The translations under genes and the position numbers were made by a program. The notes under the pieces were generated by a model. It was not told the DNA's origin and ran no database searches. It worked only from the letters and a program-made list of their open reading frames with translations. 64,000 bases of DNA, from NCBI GenBank assembly GCA_029204225.1, contig CM055101.1:39178444-39242443 (forward strand), given 5' to 3'. This stretch comes from Diphasiastrum complanatum (Eukaryota; Streptophyta; Lycopodiopsida; Lycopodiales; Lycopodiaceae). Shown here one piece after another: positions 22,858 through 34,790 of this stretch. The stretch's first letter is position 1; every line of letters begins with the position of its first letter.

Positions 22858-23339
22858 GAAAGCACAGTCCACCGAAGAGATTAGAAATGGTTTGTGTTCA
22901 GTGTTACTGAAAATCAGGTTCAATGTGAAGTATGGTTCTGAAATAAATGGAAGAGCAGTATAATATCGCGAGTTCCTGAAGTGTCAAAGACAGCCATCAT
23001 CTGATCAGAAACTGAGGAGTTGTAGACGACCGTGTTCTGATTAGAGTGAGTAAACAAGCGCGATCAAACAACGATAGAGTGCATTCAATCACAACAAGCA
23101 TTCATCTACATTATACACAGATAAAAGCAAGCTTCTGCTATATTATACTGAAGCACGAATAGCAATTACAACCAACAAATGACGGCATAACTGGGAGGTT
23201 CAAATAATGCGTCTCATGGACGGAGCGACTCTATGAGTGTGCCTAGATTATCCATTTACAGATTTCATCCATGTATTAATTACAGTAAATGTTTGTCACC
23301 TAATTAGGTAAGCCATTGTACTTGGAAGTATTTGGGTTC
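22858..23339. other. Probable LTR-derived noncoding DNA
   Basis: No coding similarity. It may be the far end of the minus-strand family C LTR, but I cannot place the boundary. Confidence 0.4.
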
Positions 23340-24287
23340 TGTGACAACCTGACATAGTATATACGGTCAACAAACCAGGAACGTTGACGCAGACGAGGAC
23401 GTGGCAAATTCTCTCAATTCACATTTTACGTGAAGTGGTTTTCTCTCACTTCACAAATTTCGGGAAGTGGTTAAGAACGTTCCTCGTTCAAAATAGACGA
23501 CCTTCAGCATTTTTCTCTCTCTTTGGGATTTTGCGCAAAAGCCGAAGGTGCCCGTAAATAGTTTTAAGGTGCCCTTAAAAAGTTGAAAGTGCCTTAAAAA
23601 AAGGCGAAGATGCCCTTAACAGTTTAACTCTCTCGCACTTTTCGGGAAAATGCGAAAAAATTGAAGGTGCCCTAAAAACAAGTTTAAGTTGTCCTTAAAA
23701 ACAAGAAGAAGGTGTCGTTAACAGTTTAACCCTTAAAAATAGAGGACCTTCGAGAATTTTCTCTTCGAATTTTTTGGAAAAATGCGAAAAAGTTGAAGGT
23801 GTTGAAAAATAGTTAAACTGCTGAATTGTGAACAAGTTGACTTCTTCAAAATAATTGAATGGAAGAAGTCGAAGGCAAGTGTCGCAGTTTTCAAGAAAGT
23901 GCAAAAATACAAACTGTGCGACACTTAGTGTATTTCTGCAGACTGTTGAAAAAGTAATGTAAATATGCAAACTTGTTCTAAATGCAAGTTTGCGGCGGTC
24001 CTTGAAGATGGCCAAGTCTTCAATGACTTCAAGTTATTAAACTTAACATCTGACTTGAAATTATAATGGGATTCGTAAACCTTTGCTAGAGATCAGCCGG
24101 AAGTCCATTGTAGAAGTTCTTCAAATAATTGGTTGTCTAACTTTGTGATTCCTGCAGGTATAAGTTGAGCAGACATAGAACCAAACTTGGTTTCATCTGA
24201 CCCTAGATCAATGATCAATAAACGTTCAGGAAGAATAGAAAAAATAGTCATTCACCAAGGAGACAACTGTGGACTTAATTTCCAACA
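23340..24287 (-). repeat. LTR of family C (left edge uncertain)
   Basis: On the minus strand it starts TGTTGGAAATTAAG at 24287, directly after the polypurine run CCTTAAGGGGGAC (24300-24288). Its first 155 bp match 6991-7147. The interior (about 23530-23830) contains degenerate tandem units GAAGGTGCCCTTAAAAA of about 28 bp. The 3' end lies somewhere between 23000 and 23400. Confidence 0.75.
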
Positions 24288-24413
24288 GTCCCCCTTAAGG
24301 TCACGGTTGGTGCCTTGGTATCTTCGTCAGGTTCAGCATGTTGAAGAACTTCTTATGCTTGATCATAGGAAGTGCTTTGGTGAAGATGTCTGCGAACATT
24401 TCTCTCGATGGTT
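24288..24413 (-). pseudogene. Copia RNase H tail and polypurine tract, family C
   Basis: The minus strand encodes FADIFTKALPMIKHKKFF and NMLNLTKI, the end of copia pol, then two stops and the purine tract. It begins abruptly at about 24413, inside what looks like an exon of the transposase-like gene, so this truncated copia copy interrupts that gene. Confidence 0.85.
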
Positions 24414-25155
24414 GGCCAATTTTTGTCTTTCAACTGTTTGTTGATCTCTGTGCACTTGAAGGGCTTTTGCAGCATCCACTGAAAATACAATGAACGTATT
24501 TAATAGAATAAAGATACCATAATGATATTCAAATAGATTACAACTTAAATTTTTTCAAAACAAAAAGTATTAAAATAAATGACAAATTTGATTAAAATTT
24601 ACCTTTCTCATCATTGGTCTTTGCAAATTGTTTTGCAGACTTTAACAACTCTTGAGTGGAGCATACTGTCATTTGTGATTTTTTGGGAATCTTTACCAAT
24701 CCAAAATCTCTTTTCCAAATTCTAAGAAAATATGAGTAACTCAAATAGGAAACATTTTTTGTTTTGGCAAACTCTTTGTACATCAAAAATATTTCTAATC
24801 TTGTAAAATTATCCGACAAGTGAAAATATAAGAAATTAGTCAATTTCTCTCCATGCACATCTATGAAATGCTTTAGCCAAGCAATTGCATTTAAAGCATC
24901 TGGAGAAACAGTTCAACCCTGTAAGGATCCTCGTAATGTTGGGTGTTTTTGAAGTCGTGCATACATTCGTTGAAGCCGTGAGTTTCCGATTGCGTGAACG
25001 GCTTTGTAAGCTTTGCGACAAACGTCCAAAGCATTTCAAAAATACGAATAGAAGTTTTTGTCCAGCCTCACTGTTGCACACAAATAGTAATTTCTCTCAT
25101 CCTTACTCCGTTAAAAGAAGTTTGATCTTAATTCTTCATATCTGATGTTCAGTTT
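24414..25155 (-). pseudogene. Transposase-like gene, 3' exons
   Basis: Minus-strand exon 25155-24603 encodes DVCRKAYKAVHAIGNSRLQR, then after a TGA, DALNAIAWLKHFIDVHGEKL, then YLSYSYFLRIWKRDF and VKIPKKSQMTVC. A consensus GT donor (AAAG/GTAAAT) and TTTTCAG acceptor bound a 124-bp intron (24602-24479). Splicing keeps the frame and continues DAAKALQVHRDQQTVERQKL. From memory this order, CRxAY..HGI..RLxR, YSYFLRIW..F..VKIPK..C and HRxxQxxER, resembles a poorly characterised transposon-encoded protein family; I cannot confirm the name. Two in-frame TGA codons near 25035 and 24915 break exon 3, and a copia tail truncates exon 4. Confidence 0.55.
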
Positions 25156-25194
25156 CTGTAAACAACAGGATGAGCAGCAAATAATATTTTGTAC

Positions 25195-26365
25195 CTTTCA
25201 AATCTCAGATTTGTAATCAATTATTTTTTACGATTCCTTAAAACAGGTGCAAATTTTAAGTCTCTCTTGTATTTTCTTTTTGTTTGGAGTCTGATCTGTA
25301 AATTGAACCTGTGACACTAGTAGGTGCTTGAACTGGTTGAGAAGGTGCTGGAATCTCATGACTCGGAATTCTGGCTCCAACCTCAGGATGTTCTGGACTC
25401 TCAGAATGCTCTAAAATTTCAGTAAATATAGCCCTTTTAGATTTAACACGACAAACATCACTTTGAGAAGGTCTGTTATGAACATGTGAAAAGCTTGAAC
25501 GTCGCGGATCAACAGACTTATGCGGATCTGTTGATTTACTAGAATCAGTAACTAAGTGAATTGAAGCTTTTGAATCATCACTCAATGATGCAACTTGTTC
25601 AAAAAAACAATGTTCTAATTGTGTAGAGCCTGTATCTGAAGAGGAGGACGATGTCGAAAGATTTGACGCAAGTTGACTCACATGCATCATTTCTTAAAAA
25701 GCACTTGCATGAGGAATTTCAGAAGCTGAACGAGTAAATGATGATGATGCCACATCATTTACAAAAACATACGGAGAGTCATTATAAAAAAAGCTTTCAT
25801 TGGGAATAGATGAAGATGATGCACTTGTTGCTACGTATTGAGTTACAAATAATGAAATGGAGGAGGTAGAACTACTTGACATCGTAATCTGAAAAAAAAA
25901 AAATTCTAACTACAGATTTATGCTAAGCATAGACCTGATAAAATAGTTGACACATAAAACTAAATGTGCTTCACAAACTTAACTGCATCCTATGCTGGTC
26001 ATAGAACAATTAAAAAGCTTTGTGAACCTCAATAGACTTAAACAAGGAAAACAACTAAATGCAAATAAGCAACAAGCCTAGCAAGTAATCTGTTAATTGA
26101 AATTTCCAACGACCATCCATGCCTTAAATATTGTATGAGCATCTTTAGGGTTAGGGTCCACCTAAGAGTAGGTCTAGGATAGGTTTAGGTTTAGGTTGCA
26201 CGGTCCTGGCGCATGCTTGAGGTCGGCGTGAGGTGAGGTGAGTCGTGGCAACTCGGTCCTGACGCATGCTCCAGGTTGGCGTGAGGCGGAGGTCCTAGAA
26301 AAAAAAAATTGAAGGACCCTGGTCAAAACATAACTCACCTCATTTGCACATTCAGAAGCACACAT
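25195..26365 (-). pseudogene. Transposase-like gene, 5' exons (Ser-rich)
   Basis: A candidate ATG at 26365 starts a 27-bp exon ending at a perfect donor GAG/GTGAGT (26338). A 449-bp intron ends in a long pyrimidine tract plus CAG (acceptor at 25889). Exon 2 (from 25888) is in frame and encodes a low-complexity Ser-rich stretch (TMSSSSTSSISLFVTQYV), with a TAA at 25694, then about 144 more codons ending at 25256. A GAAAG/GTACAA donor at 25195 and a TTTACAG acceptor at 25156 could join it to the next exon, but the TAA at 25256 would have to be bypassed. The linkage to 24414-25155 is inferred from orientation and splice sites only. Confidence 0.4.
26200..26292. repeat. Imperfect 54-bp tandem duplication
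   Basis: CGGTCCTGGCGCATGCTTGA and CGGTCCTGACGCATGCTCCA head two GC-rich units (about 26200 and 26254), both continuing with GGCGTGAGG. They lie in the proposed first intron of the transposase-like gene, next to short TTTAGG-type strings at 26143-26198. Confidence 0.7.
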
Positions 26366-26499
26366 GTTGCCAGAGCTCTCGCTACGACAAAGTCACGAGT
26401 TTCTATAGTAATTTGCATACATTCTCGTTCACACATTTTTTGACGATGTTTTAAATATGGATATTTTTAAAAAAAAAATTAAAAAAATTGAAAAAAAAA

Positions 26500-28740
26500 A
26501 TGGGTCTCCATGTTATCTCTCCTTTTTTGGTCATCATGTTTCTTCCAAATGGCCATTTAAAGATGCATTTGACACATCCATTTGAAACAACAATCAACCA
26601 AAGTGAGAAGCAAGAGCAATGATTAGTCTTATGGTGACCATCTTTGCCCTTTGATTTAGCATACCCCTTGGCTACAAGCCTTGCCTTGTGCTTAGAAATA
26701 CTTCCATCTTGATTCAATTTGAGCTTAAAAAATCACTTATATTTAATCACATTCTTATCCATAGATAGATCAACAAGCATCCAAGTATCATTCTCCATCA
26801 ATGCATTGTACTCATCACACATAGCTTGAAACTGTGAAAAATACAAAAATAAGCTTGGTAGAGGCCAAAAATCTTGTATATAGGATGATTACACATGTGT
26901 GGAGCCTGTTCCCACGTGTGAAAATAGTGTACTTGTCATGTACCATAATCATATAGGTTGTACATATGATTTAATTCAAGTTCTAGTGGCTAAAAAGACC
27001 AAAAACTAGTTTTCTAGACATATGACACATGGCATCAAGCTATTGATTGCATGAGCCACATCCTTTGGTTAGGTGTCACTTCCCATGTGTAGAGGACAGC
27101 TCACATGTGTGGAATAAGCTGAAGTAGACAAATTTTGACTTCTAGAAGATTTTCAAGTAGATCTCCATATAGAAGGAAAATGGACCAAAAGTGCTCAAAA
27201 TAGAAGGTTTTGTCCAAGTGTCAATTTTGCATGATGAATCATGATATGACAAAGCACCTTCACACATGTGGGATCAAAGGGATGATCAGTACCATGAGCT
27301 CGCACTTATTGTATATATAGAGCCACATTTGGCCATAATCATTGTGAGACACCAATCTTGATTTTGGAAGCAATTTTGAGTGATTCTCTCCATTTGTCTA
27401 CATTTGTTTTGATTGTTTTGAGGTGCTATCAATGTATACTTAATTTTCAAGTTGGGGTCCGTACTCAGAAAGGGTTTCACACGTGGAAAATCAGAAAGTA
27501 CACCTACCTTCAATCAATGATTTTTTTTGTTAGGATTTTGTGTCTAGAATTGATCTAGATTGATCTTAATCTCAAGTAGATTGATAGATCAAGTAATCTG
27601 ACAACCAATCCCTCTTGAGGATCAGATTAGGATCCACTCTTGGTCGTTTTTGTACTTTTTGCACAGAAACCACTCCTTTGATTCTAAGGCTTCACTAACA
27701 TTTGAAGGCTCTTCATAAGATGTGATGAAAGCATAAAAAGAAGTACTTCCCTCAGCTTGTTTACCCTTGTCCTTGTATGTGAGCCTTAATGGCTCCATCT
27801 TTGACCTTGTGGATCTTCTTAGTGTGCTTGGTGTTCTTGGCTCTAGCTCCTCCTTGATCTCGGCTACCTCTCTTCCAATAGAGTGGTTAGATGAATCACC
27901 TTCAAGCTTACACATTCTAGTCTTATCAAAAATGATATCTCTAGAAATGACAATCTTTTGAGAAGAGAGAATGAAGATTTTGTAACCTTTGCTTACATTG
28001 CCATAGCCTACCATGATCCCCTTCATGGATAATTGATCCTCCTTGGTTCTTGTGTCCAAAGGGACATGTACATAGCAAATGCATCCAAACACCTTCAAGT
28101 TATTGAGATTAGGCCTTTCTCCATACAACAACTCATAAGATGTTTTACCATTTATAGAGCTACATGGAACTCTATTACATAAGAAGTTAGCACACATGAG
28201 AGCTTCTCTCCAAGAAGACTTAGGTAGGCATGCATCTAACCTTAGAGCTTTAGAACATTCACATAGAGTCCTATTTCTCCTCTCAGCCACCCCATTTTGT
28301 TGAGGGTTGTAAGGGCAAGATAACTCCTTCTTGATCACAAAAGTCTTTAAATTCATTGGAGATATATTCTCCTCCATTATCACTTCTAAAGAACTTGATC
28401 TTGTGATTATGATGCTTCTCAACAAAAGTCTTGAACTTTACAAAACTCTCAAAAACATGTGCATTAGAGGAAAGTATATATACCCATCCATATCTTGAGT
28501 AGTCATCTATAAAGGTGACAAACATTGTAGCTCCACCATTGCTCTTTGTGCTAGCAAAATGCACATCCGAGTGGATCAACTTGAGAGGATGACTTGTCTT
28601 TGTGATTGAGCTTGGAAAAGCTAACTTGTGTGCCAAGGCACAAGCTTCACATACCCTTTCCTCCTTTGCCAAAGATCTTGGAAGGCCGAGAGCAAGCTCC
28701 TCCTTGCACATAGCTTCCATGGACTTGGTGTTAGAAGAAG
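26500..28740 (-). pseudogene. Copia integrase-RT, family A copy 3 (interrupted)
   Basis: The minus strand encodes the pre-integrase segment KSMEAMCKEELALGLPRSLA with VCEACALAHK, then the integrase core HSDVHF, FIDDYSRYGWVY and NGVAERRNRT (D, D, E region), and the C-terminal FGCICYVHVPLDTRTKED, joined to the linker found at 53050 (RTPSTLRRSTRSKMEPLRL). Reverse transcriptase starts at ESKEWF, is split by the solo LTR 26833-27665, and resumes at MCDEYNALMENDTW down to ARLVAKGYAKSKG before decaying near 26500. A frameshift separates the two integrase frames around 28300-28420. Confidence 0.9.
26833..27665 (+). mobile_element. Solo LTR, family G, with 5-bp target duplication
   Basis: An 833-bp block starts TGTGAAAAATAC and ends TTTTTGCACA. 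It is flanked by perfect GAAAC copies (26828-26832 and 27666-27670) and sits inside a family A reverse transcriptase; deleting it restores the host codons around EWF/QAMCDEY as seen at 53300. It is homologous to the minus-strand LTR 37691-38522 (832 bp), including GTGTGGAGCCTGTTCCCACG. It contains many CACRTG boxes, for example at 26894, 26913, 27109, 27262 and 27478 (approximate). A TATA-like TTGTATATATAG lies near 27309. Solo LTRs arise by recombination between the two LTRs of one element. Confidence 0.93.
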
Positions 28741-28775
28741 GATCATGCTCTCAGATCCTTAGGCTTCTAGTCATT

Positions 28776-29808
28776 AATGGCCGATTACAATGTCTATGTA
28801 AAGCTCATAGATGGAGAGATCATCATCATCGATGTCTATGTGGATGACACACTGATCCTGTCAAGGAGCGACAACCTGATTGCACAGGTGAAGGCAGATA
28901 TTTCAAGGCACTTTAAAATATTGGACCTAGGAGAAACAAAGTGCTACTTGGGTTTGCAGATTGACAGAGATTTTAAAGATGGGAAATTGTATCTGCACCA
29001 AAAAAGATACATTCAGAAGATCATTGATGATTTCAATATGACGGATTGCAAGGGAGTAAATACTCCAATGATTTTTGACACAGTGCTGACAAACAAAGAC
29101 TACCCCAGAGATGATGCAGAACGACAAGCCAGGCAGCACAAGCCTTACAAAAGGCTTATCGGTTCTTTGATGTACTTGGCAGATGCGGCATTGCTTACAC
29201 AGTATTCAAATTGAACCAATTCAATATCAATCCAGTTCCGACACACTAGAAGATTGCCAAGATGATTCTGCAATACTTGTAGAACACAAAGGACTATGGC
29301 TTATGCTATAGTAAAGATGCATGATTCAAGATTGAATCCTACAGTGATGCAAGCTGGGCATCCTTGAAAGATGATAGTAAAAGTGTCTCAGGAGGATGCA
29401 CCATAGCAGCCGATGCAATTGTTATATGGATCAGCAGACCATAACTGCCCAATCATCCTATGAGGCAGAATATGTTGCTACAGCCAAGATGGCTAATGAG
29501 TTGACATGGCTCAAACAATTCCTAGACAGATTGGAAAAGGGCACCGACAGACCATTGATCTGTACATGGACAACACATCTGCAATATATTTGACAAAGGA
29601 TCTTGTGTTTCACTCAAGAACAAAACACATTGCTATAAGGTATCACTTGATCAGAGATCCAATTGAGAGAGATGAGCTGAAGACCCGTCTTTGTTCCAAA
29701 CAAGCAGATAGTGGCAGACATATTTACAAATCCTTTGGACAAGACTATGTAACAATTGAAGGAGCCTTGATGGCTGCAAAGGCGGCTCACGAAAATGGTG
29801 GACCCTCA
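28776..29808 (+). pseudogene. Copia RT-RNase H, family B copy 1
   Basis: It begins mid reverse transcriptase with YNVYVKLIDGEIIIIDVYVD and a YVDD catalytic box, then LGETKCYLGLQIDRDFKDGK and RLIGSLMYLADA. Frameshifts near 29185 and 29425 and stops near 29265, 29280 and 29325 break it. The RNase H parts are SYSDASWASLKDD, TAQSSYEAEYVATAKMANEL and MDNTSAIYLTKDLVFHSRTK. It ends with EGALMAAKAAHENGGPS, also found at 58330-58390 on the minus strand. It abuts the minus-strand family A integrase at about 28750-28775. Confidence 0.9.
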
Positions 29809-31158
29809 TGATCCAAGTACAGTGAAGATCAAAGAAATACCTGCACAGAGCAGTAGACTTGATAGAATCTATGTCTCCACCATTGACTCCTAATTTGAGT
29901 ACCTATATTTGAGTCTTGGGATTTTATCACTCTATTTATTCATCCTAAAGTGCACTTTTTCTCAATTATTTCTAAATTTAAGAAGAGCAATGTCCACACT
30001 ATGAATTGTTTCCTCGTGTTAGAGGATATTTTGGTGTCAACATTCGGGCTAGTAGGGACATATTGAAAATAGTTTTTTTTTCCAGTATTTCAATGTATAA
30101 ATTACGAGTTTTAATAAATTATTCAGCGTTCATTTGTAGTTAATATCTGAAGGCCCCTAGCCCACTCGATTTGGTCAAAACTAATTCTTAAGTCAAGTGG
30201 GTCTGAAAATTGGTCAAAAAGTTGATTGTAAATTTTTTTTATGGCTTCTTTTGAAGTTCATCAACTTTGTCAAAATTCTGTCACATAATCACTTTTTACT
30301 AACACATGATGTCCAATTATTTTTCAAGGAGTATCTTGACATAAAAGAAATTCTTGAGTCATGAGTTTAGTGGGGACAAAAGGTTGTGGCAATAGGTATT
30401 GGATCGTGCAAGTTCAAACCAAGGCAAGCATTAAGGAACAAAGCAAAAATAACCAAATAGCTCACCAAAGGAATTGGCAAAGACACAATGACACCTCTTA
30501 TAAAATTTGGCCACATGCGGAACCTTACTATTGGAGAGTAGAAAACTCTCACCAAGAAAAATGCCACATTTACTAAAGTCTCTTTAAGCCACCTCTTGAT
30601 TACAAGAGGTCACAAGAGGATGACAATGCAACTATGCCTTATCTCAATGTTGCTTAGGAGGCCCACGGCTGGCCAAGTTGTGAGCTTGGCCTTATCATCC
30701 TTTGTAAGAAATTGTGAACTCCTGCAACTTTGTTGCGAAGGTGACAAAGTGAAATGAAGCAAAGGGCAAACATACCCCGAAACGAAATGAAGCGAAGGGT
30801 GAACATACCTTGAAGACTGAAAGAAAAGTATTTGAGATTTGGTCCGATGACCAGGTGACGAAACACACTCGACGAAGACACGAAACGAAAGAGAACAGTT
30901 TGTGCTGCCAACTGGCAGCTCGATGAGCGTGGTGTATTGTACTTCATGCTTAGCTAAAATAGACAACGATAACAGAGAATAACTAACTAGTTTTGATTAG
31001 CATTAACTTGTCTTGTGATTCTCTGATGAACTATCTTGTAAACTCCACACAATGGAGATAAATATACTTTTTGATTAACACAAAATAGAGAGGACGAGAG
31101 AGGAAGATAGAGTGTAGATCATTGTCACAAGCCGGGACACACAACTAACAAATGTTGG
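29809..31158. other. Noncoding retroelement flank
   Basis: No coding similarity. GAAACGAAATGAAGCGAAG-like strings at 30750-30890 resemble the simple repeats at 59140-59450. A possible LTR end (TTGATTAACA) is at about 31080, ahead of the family F fragment, but no primer-binding site follows. Confidence 0.5.
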
Positions 31159-31629
31159 TTTAACCCGACAATACCTTGCATGCACTACAAGAAAAAAGGA
31201 CATTCTGCATACGACTGTAGATTCAACTCGAAAAGAAAAGACAAAGCTGACAAGACGAATGTTGCAGAGTCATCAAGGGATGCAGACAAAAGCGATGAGG
31301 TCTTCACAATATTCGATGAAGCCTCGACAAGCTACACTGAACAAGACTGCGATGTAGTCATTGATTCAGGAGCAGCCTCACACATCACTTGCAACAAAAG
31401 AATCTTGATCGACTTCAGAGAACTCAAAAACAACAGAGCAGTGATTTTAGACGATGGGAGCTGACACGATGTCAAGGGCATCGGAACTCTACAACTACGA
31501 ACATTGTCAAGACAAGTAGAGCTGCCTGGAGCACTCTACGTACCCTCATTAAGAAAAGACCTACTACCAGTCTCCAAGATGGCAGATCTTGGAATTCGAG
31601 TTCTATTCGATGGCAATGTATGCTAGTAG
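31159..31629 (+). pseudogene. Copia nucleocapsid-protease fragment, family F
   Basis: A knuckle with one cysteine changed to tyrosine (CMHYKKKGHSAYDC) leads through a basic/acidic linker to the protease DVVIDSGAASHITCNKRILI. A TGA at 31462-31464 interrupts, then the frame goes on with DVKGIGTLQLRTLSRQVELP and ALYVPSLRKDLLPVSKMADL to TAG at about 31629. The active-site DSG is intact. The remainder of the element is absent. Confidence 0.85.
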
Positions 31630-34600
31630 GTGGCTGCAAAACACCATGTAAGTCTTGTAAATAAGTGAACCAAAGTTGTTTGAAGTTGTCCCTGAAGTTA
31701 GAGCCAAGAATTTCAGCAATTGAGCTTGTAGGAAGTCAAAAAAGTGCAAAAAAAACCATTTTTGGTGACTTTTGGGAGATGGATCTCTAAATCCATAAGG
31801 AGATCATTCTGGATTTTTTTATAGCATGATTAGCATTCCTTTTTACCTTCCCAACAAGCTATTAGACCTGTAAATTGATGGCCAGTGGCTTATGCACCAT
31901 CTCCATCAAGTTTGAAGCTATTTTGACTTCTACAAATCAAGAAATCTTTGTTCTCAGCATATACTGCATCTTAGGATCAATATGAATGGTTCATGGAAGT
32001 CTAATAGACCATTTAAGACTGTTGGTAACATCACTTTTGGGCTAGGATGGGTGTTTGCATGTTTTTGCATGATTTTGCCTTGTGGAAATGCATCCTACTA
32101 CAAATTTTTAGACATTCTGATATCACACATGTGAAGCCTAGGTGGTAGGCTGATATCACAACTGTCTCGATCACTTGGTCTCCCTCTGTATCGAGCTTTA
32201 CAACACCCAATTTGGTGTCATGTAGCCAAAGTTATGGCCATTTGAAATTTTGGCAATTTTGTGAGCAAAATTTACAAAATTTTGAATTATTTGGATTGCA
32301 AGCCAGTCATTTCCCTAATTTGTGGTATTGTGCTTGCATGGATTGATTGCATGTTGATTCTCAGTATGATTTTAATATGCATGAGGGATTTATAGTCGAG
32401 TTGAGTGCTCATACGCCTGTGCTCTTATGGTTGGGTCACAAATCAGTGATAATGGCTGACAAATTCCGTAATATTGAAGTTTACGTACAAAATTTTGTAA
32501 TGATGTTTTCTAACCGATGTAGTGTGCTTTGCATGCCAGTTGGACATTGATTTAATGACATTAGAAATCGAACAATGCTTCAATTTTTTGATTTCGATTG
32601 CCCTTTGTACTAACAATATTTTCGTCAGAATTTTTGGATTACGTAAAATAAATCAAAAATTGAGTTTTTTCAAAAAATCAAAATTTTGGTCATTTTTTTG
32701 TTATCTACGGAATCAGTTTAGATTAGTGAATTGACTAAACTGAGTTTATTAGTCAGAGTTGGTCACAATGTTTTCACTAAGGCTAGATTATTTACTAGAT
32801 AATTTAAAATTGACAGAAGGAATCACAATGAATTTGTCGCAACCTTTACTGTAATGTTAATTTAACTTTTGGAGTATGGTGCTCCCAGATTGAAACTTAA
32901 AATTGAATTTTTTTTCTTTTCTGTTGAATTTCATATTCGGTTAAAATTTGAAATCGGTTACTTATCTGATAAATTTCTAATTGATATTGATCGCTAGAAA
33001 TGAGTCAAGTGAACGTTTGTGCAAGAAACTCGTCAAAATGAATTTAAAACCGTCAAACAATATGAAATGAACAGACAAAATGAGTGGTAACAGTACTCTT
33101 TATTTGGACAATGAAATCTGATTGGATACAGATTAAGAGTTACTAAAATTCTATTGTTAGAATTTCCATTCATGTAATTTCATATTCTGAGTTTGGATAG
33201 TTTTTGTCAATATTAACGGAGCAATGCCAAACCAGTCAATAAAAAAAAACAGTCCAATTTTATTGGAGAAATAGTAATAATAGGAATTAGAAAAATAATT
33301 TAATTTTCAGTTAAAGTCTTGGTGACTTATATGCAAAGGATCAGATTAGTACTGTTTTTCATACTAGTAGATGATTTTTGTATATTAATGATTAATCTAG
33401 GTATAGGATAGAAATGAAATTGTTTCAAAGTTTTTCCTACAGTAATTCATTTTTATTTAATATTTATTAATGTCTTTATATCTTTGTTGTACCTTAGCTG
33501 AAAAAAAAATCTCAAAAAATTCTAAGGGGGGAAGAATAGTGGACATCAGAGGTAGTAAGTGTGATGGGAAATGTACTTTGCAGTTAGAATTTTGGTAATC
33601 CCTATAAATAATTGCTTAATACCGATTATTAATTTCATGGATAGAATTCATTTAGTTGAATTCATAAGTTATATCTTTGTAACCATTGAGTTATCTGTAG
33701 TTTTGGATGTTAGTTGTGATGTTAGAAGTAGAATCTGATACATGGATTACATTGGATCTATTAATTGATAGAAGCTTGTCCCTAGAGTTAATGTAGATCA
33801 CAGGATCAGGTGTATATTTGTTGGTATCCATCTGATAGGCATGCCAGTTATCCAAATAAATGGATTCTCTAGTTTTGGGAACAAGAGATAATATCCTATC
33901 TTTTGGTTAGATCACATGATCAGGTGTATATTTGTTGGCATCCATCTGATAGGCATGCCAGTTATCCGAATAAATGGATTCTCCAGTTTTGGGAACAAGA
34001 GATGATATCCTATATGGATTATAGGACAACTAGATGGTTAGTGGATTTCTAAAATATTAGATGAGGCAGTTAAGTGTTTTCTGGAAGGAAAAGCTGATGG
34101 TATGGAACATCAGTAATTTTGGAAAGGAAATTCTAAGATTGTAAAGATCTGACAATCAATGGTATATTTTAGTACCTAGTCGCGATATGGAAAAAAGAAA
34201 ACCGTTTGATCAATTTAGAAAAATTTTGAGCTTTAATCTAGATCCTAATGTGGTATTTCACTATTTACAAAATCAGAGGCCCTCAAATCTATTTCTTTCT
34301 TGATTAATCCTTTACTTTTTAGTAATTTCTTGAATACAAGACATCAGACTGGTTTATATGCCATTCTTTCTAGCATGAAGTTATTCTTCTGAAAGATTGT
34401 TATATCATATGAATTACTACTTGTGTGAATAGACTTGGAATTCAGATAAATTCTAAGATTTGATTGTTTCAATTTTCTAAATCTAAGATATCTCTGGTGC
34501 ATAAATGGATATCAGTGGAATGTTAGATGCTGTCACTTGGATTGGAAATATTAAAAAAAAAAAAAGTCATGTTTTAAATAGAGTGAATCCTTTGGTGGAA

Positions 34601-34790
34601 TGCACTTATTACTGACTTTTCATGGATTTGAATATTTTCATATGTCATCTTTCCAGTTAACTTTTATAGAAATTGAATTTCTTGAAAAGGAGGGGTGAAG
34701 TGATGGGATAAAATTCTATTTGGGAATATGTTGGTTGCATAGTTTCGGAAGGAAATCAGCTGTGGTTTAGAAATGAGATTGTTCTGAAAG
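31630..34790. other. Long AT-rich segment with a 114-bp tandem duplication
   Basis: No coding similarity over 3.1 kb. 33796-33909 and 33910-34015 are tandem copies (period 114) sharing ATCAGGTGTATATTTGTTGG and CATCTGATAGGCATGCCAGT. A purine run AAGGGGGGAAGAAT at about 33521 resembles a polypurine tract, similar to 41835-41848, but no matching LTR can be shown to start there. It is probably an untranslated interior or LTR of a decayed element. Confidence 0.55.

Noticed and set aside
26140-26200. TTTAGGG/TTTAGG-like strings resembling plant telomere repeat
   Set aside because: Only a few degenerate units, broken by other sequence; too short for an interstitial telomere.
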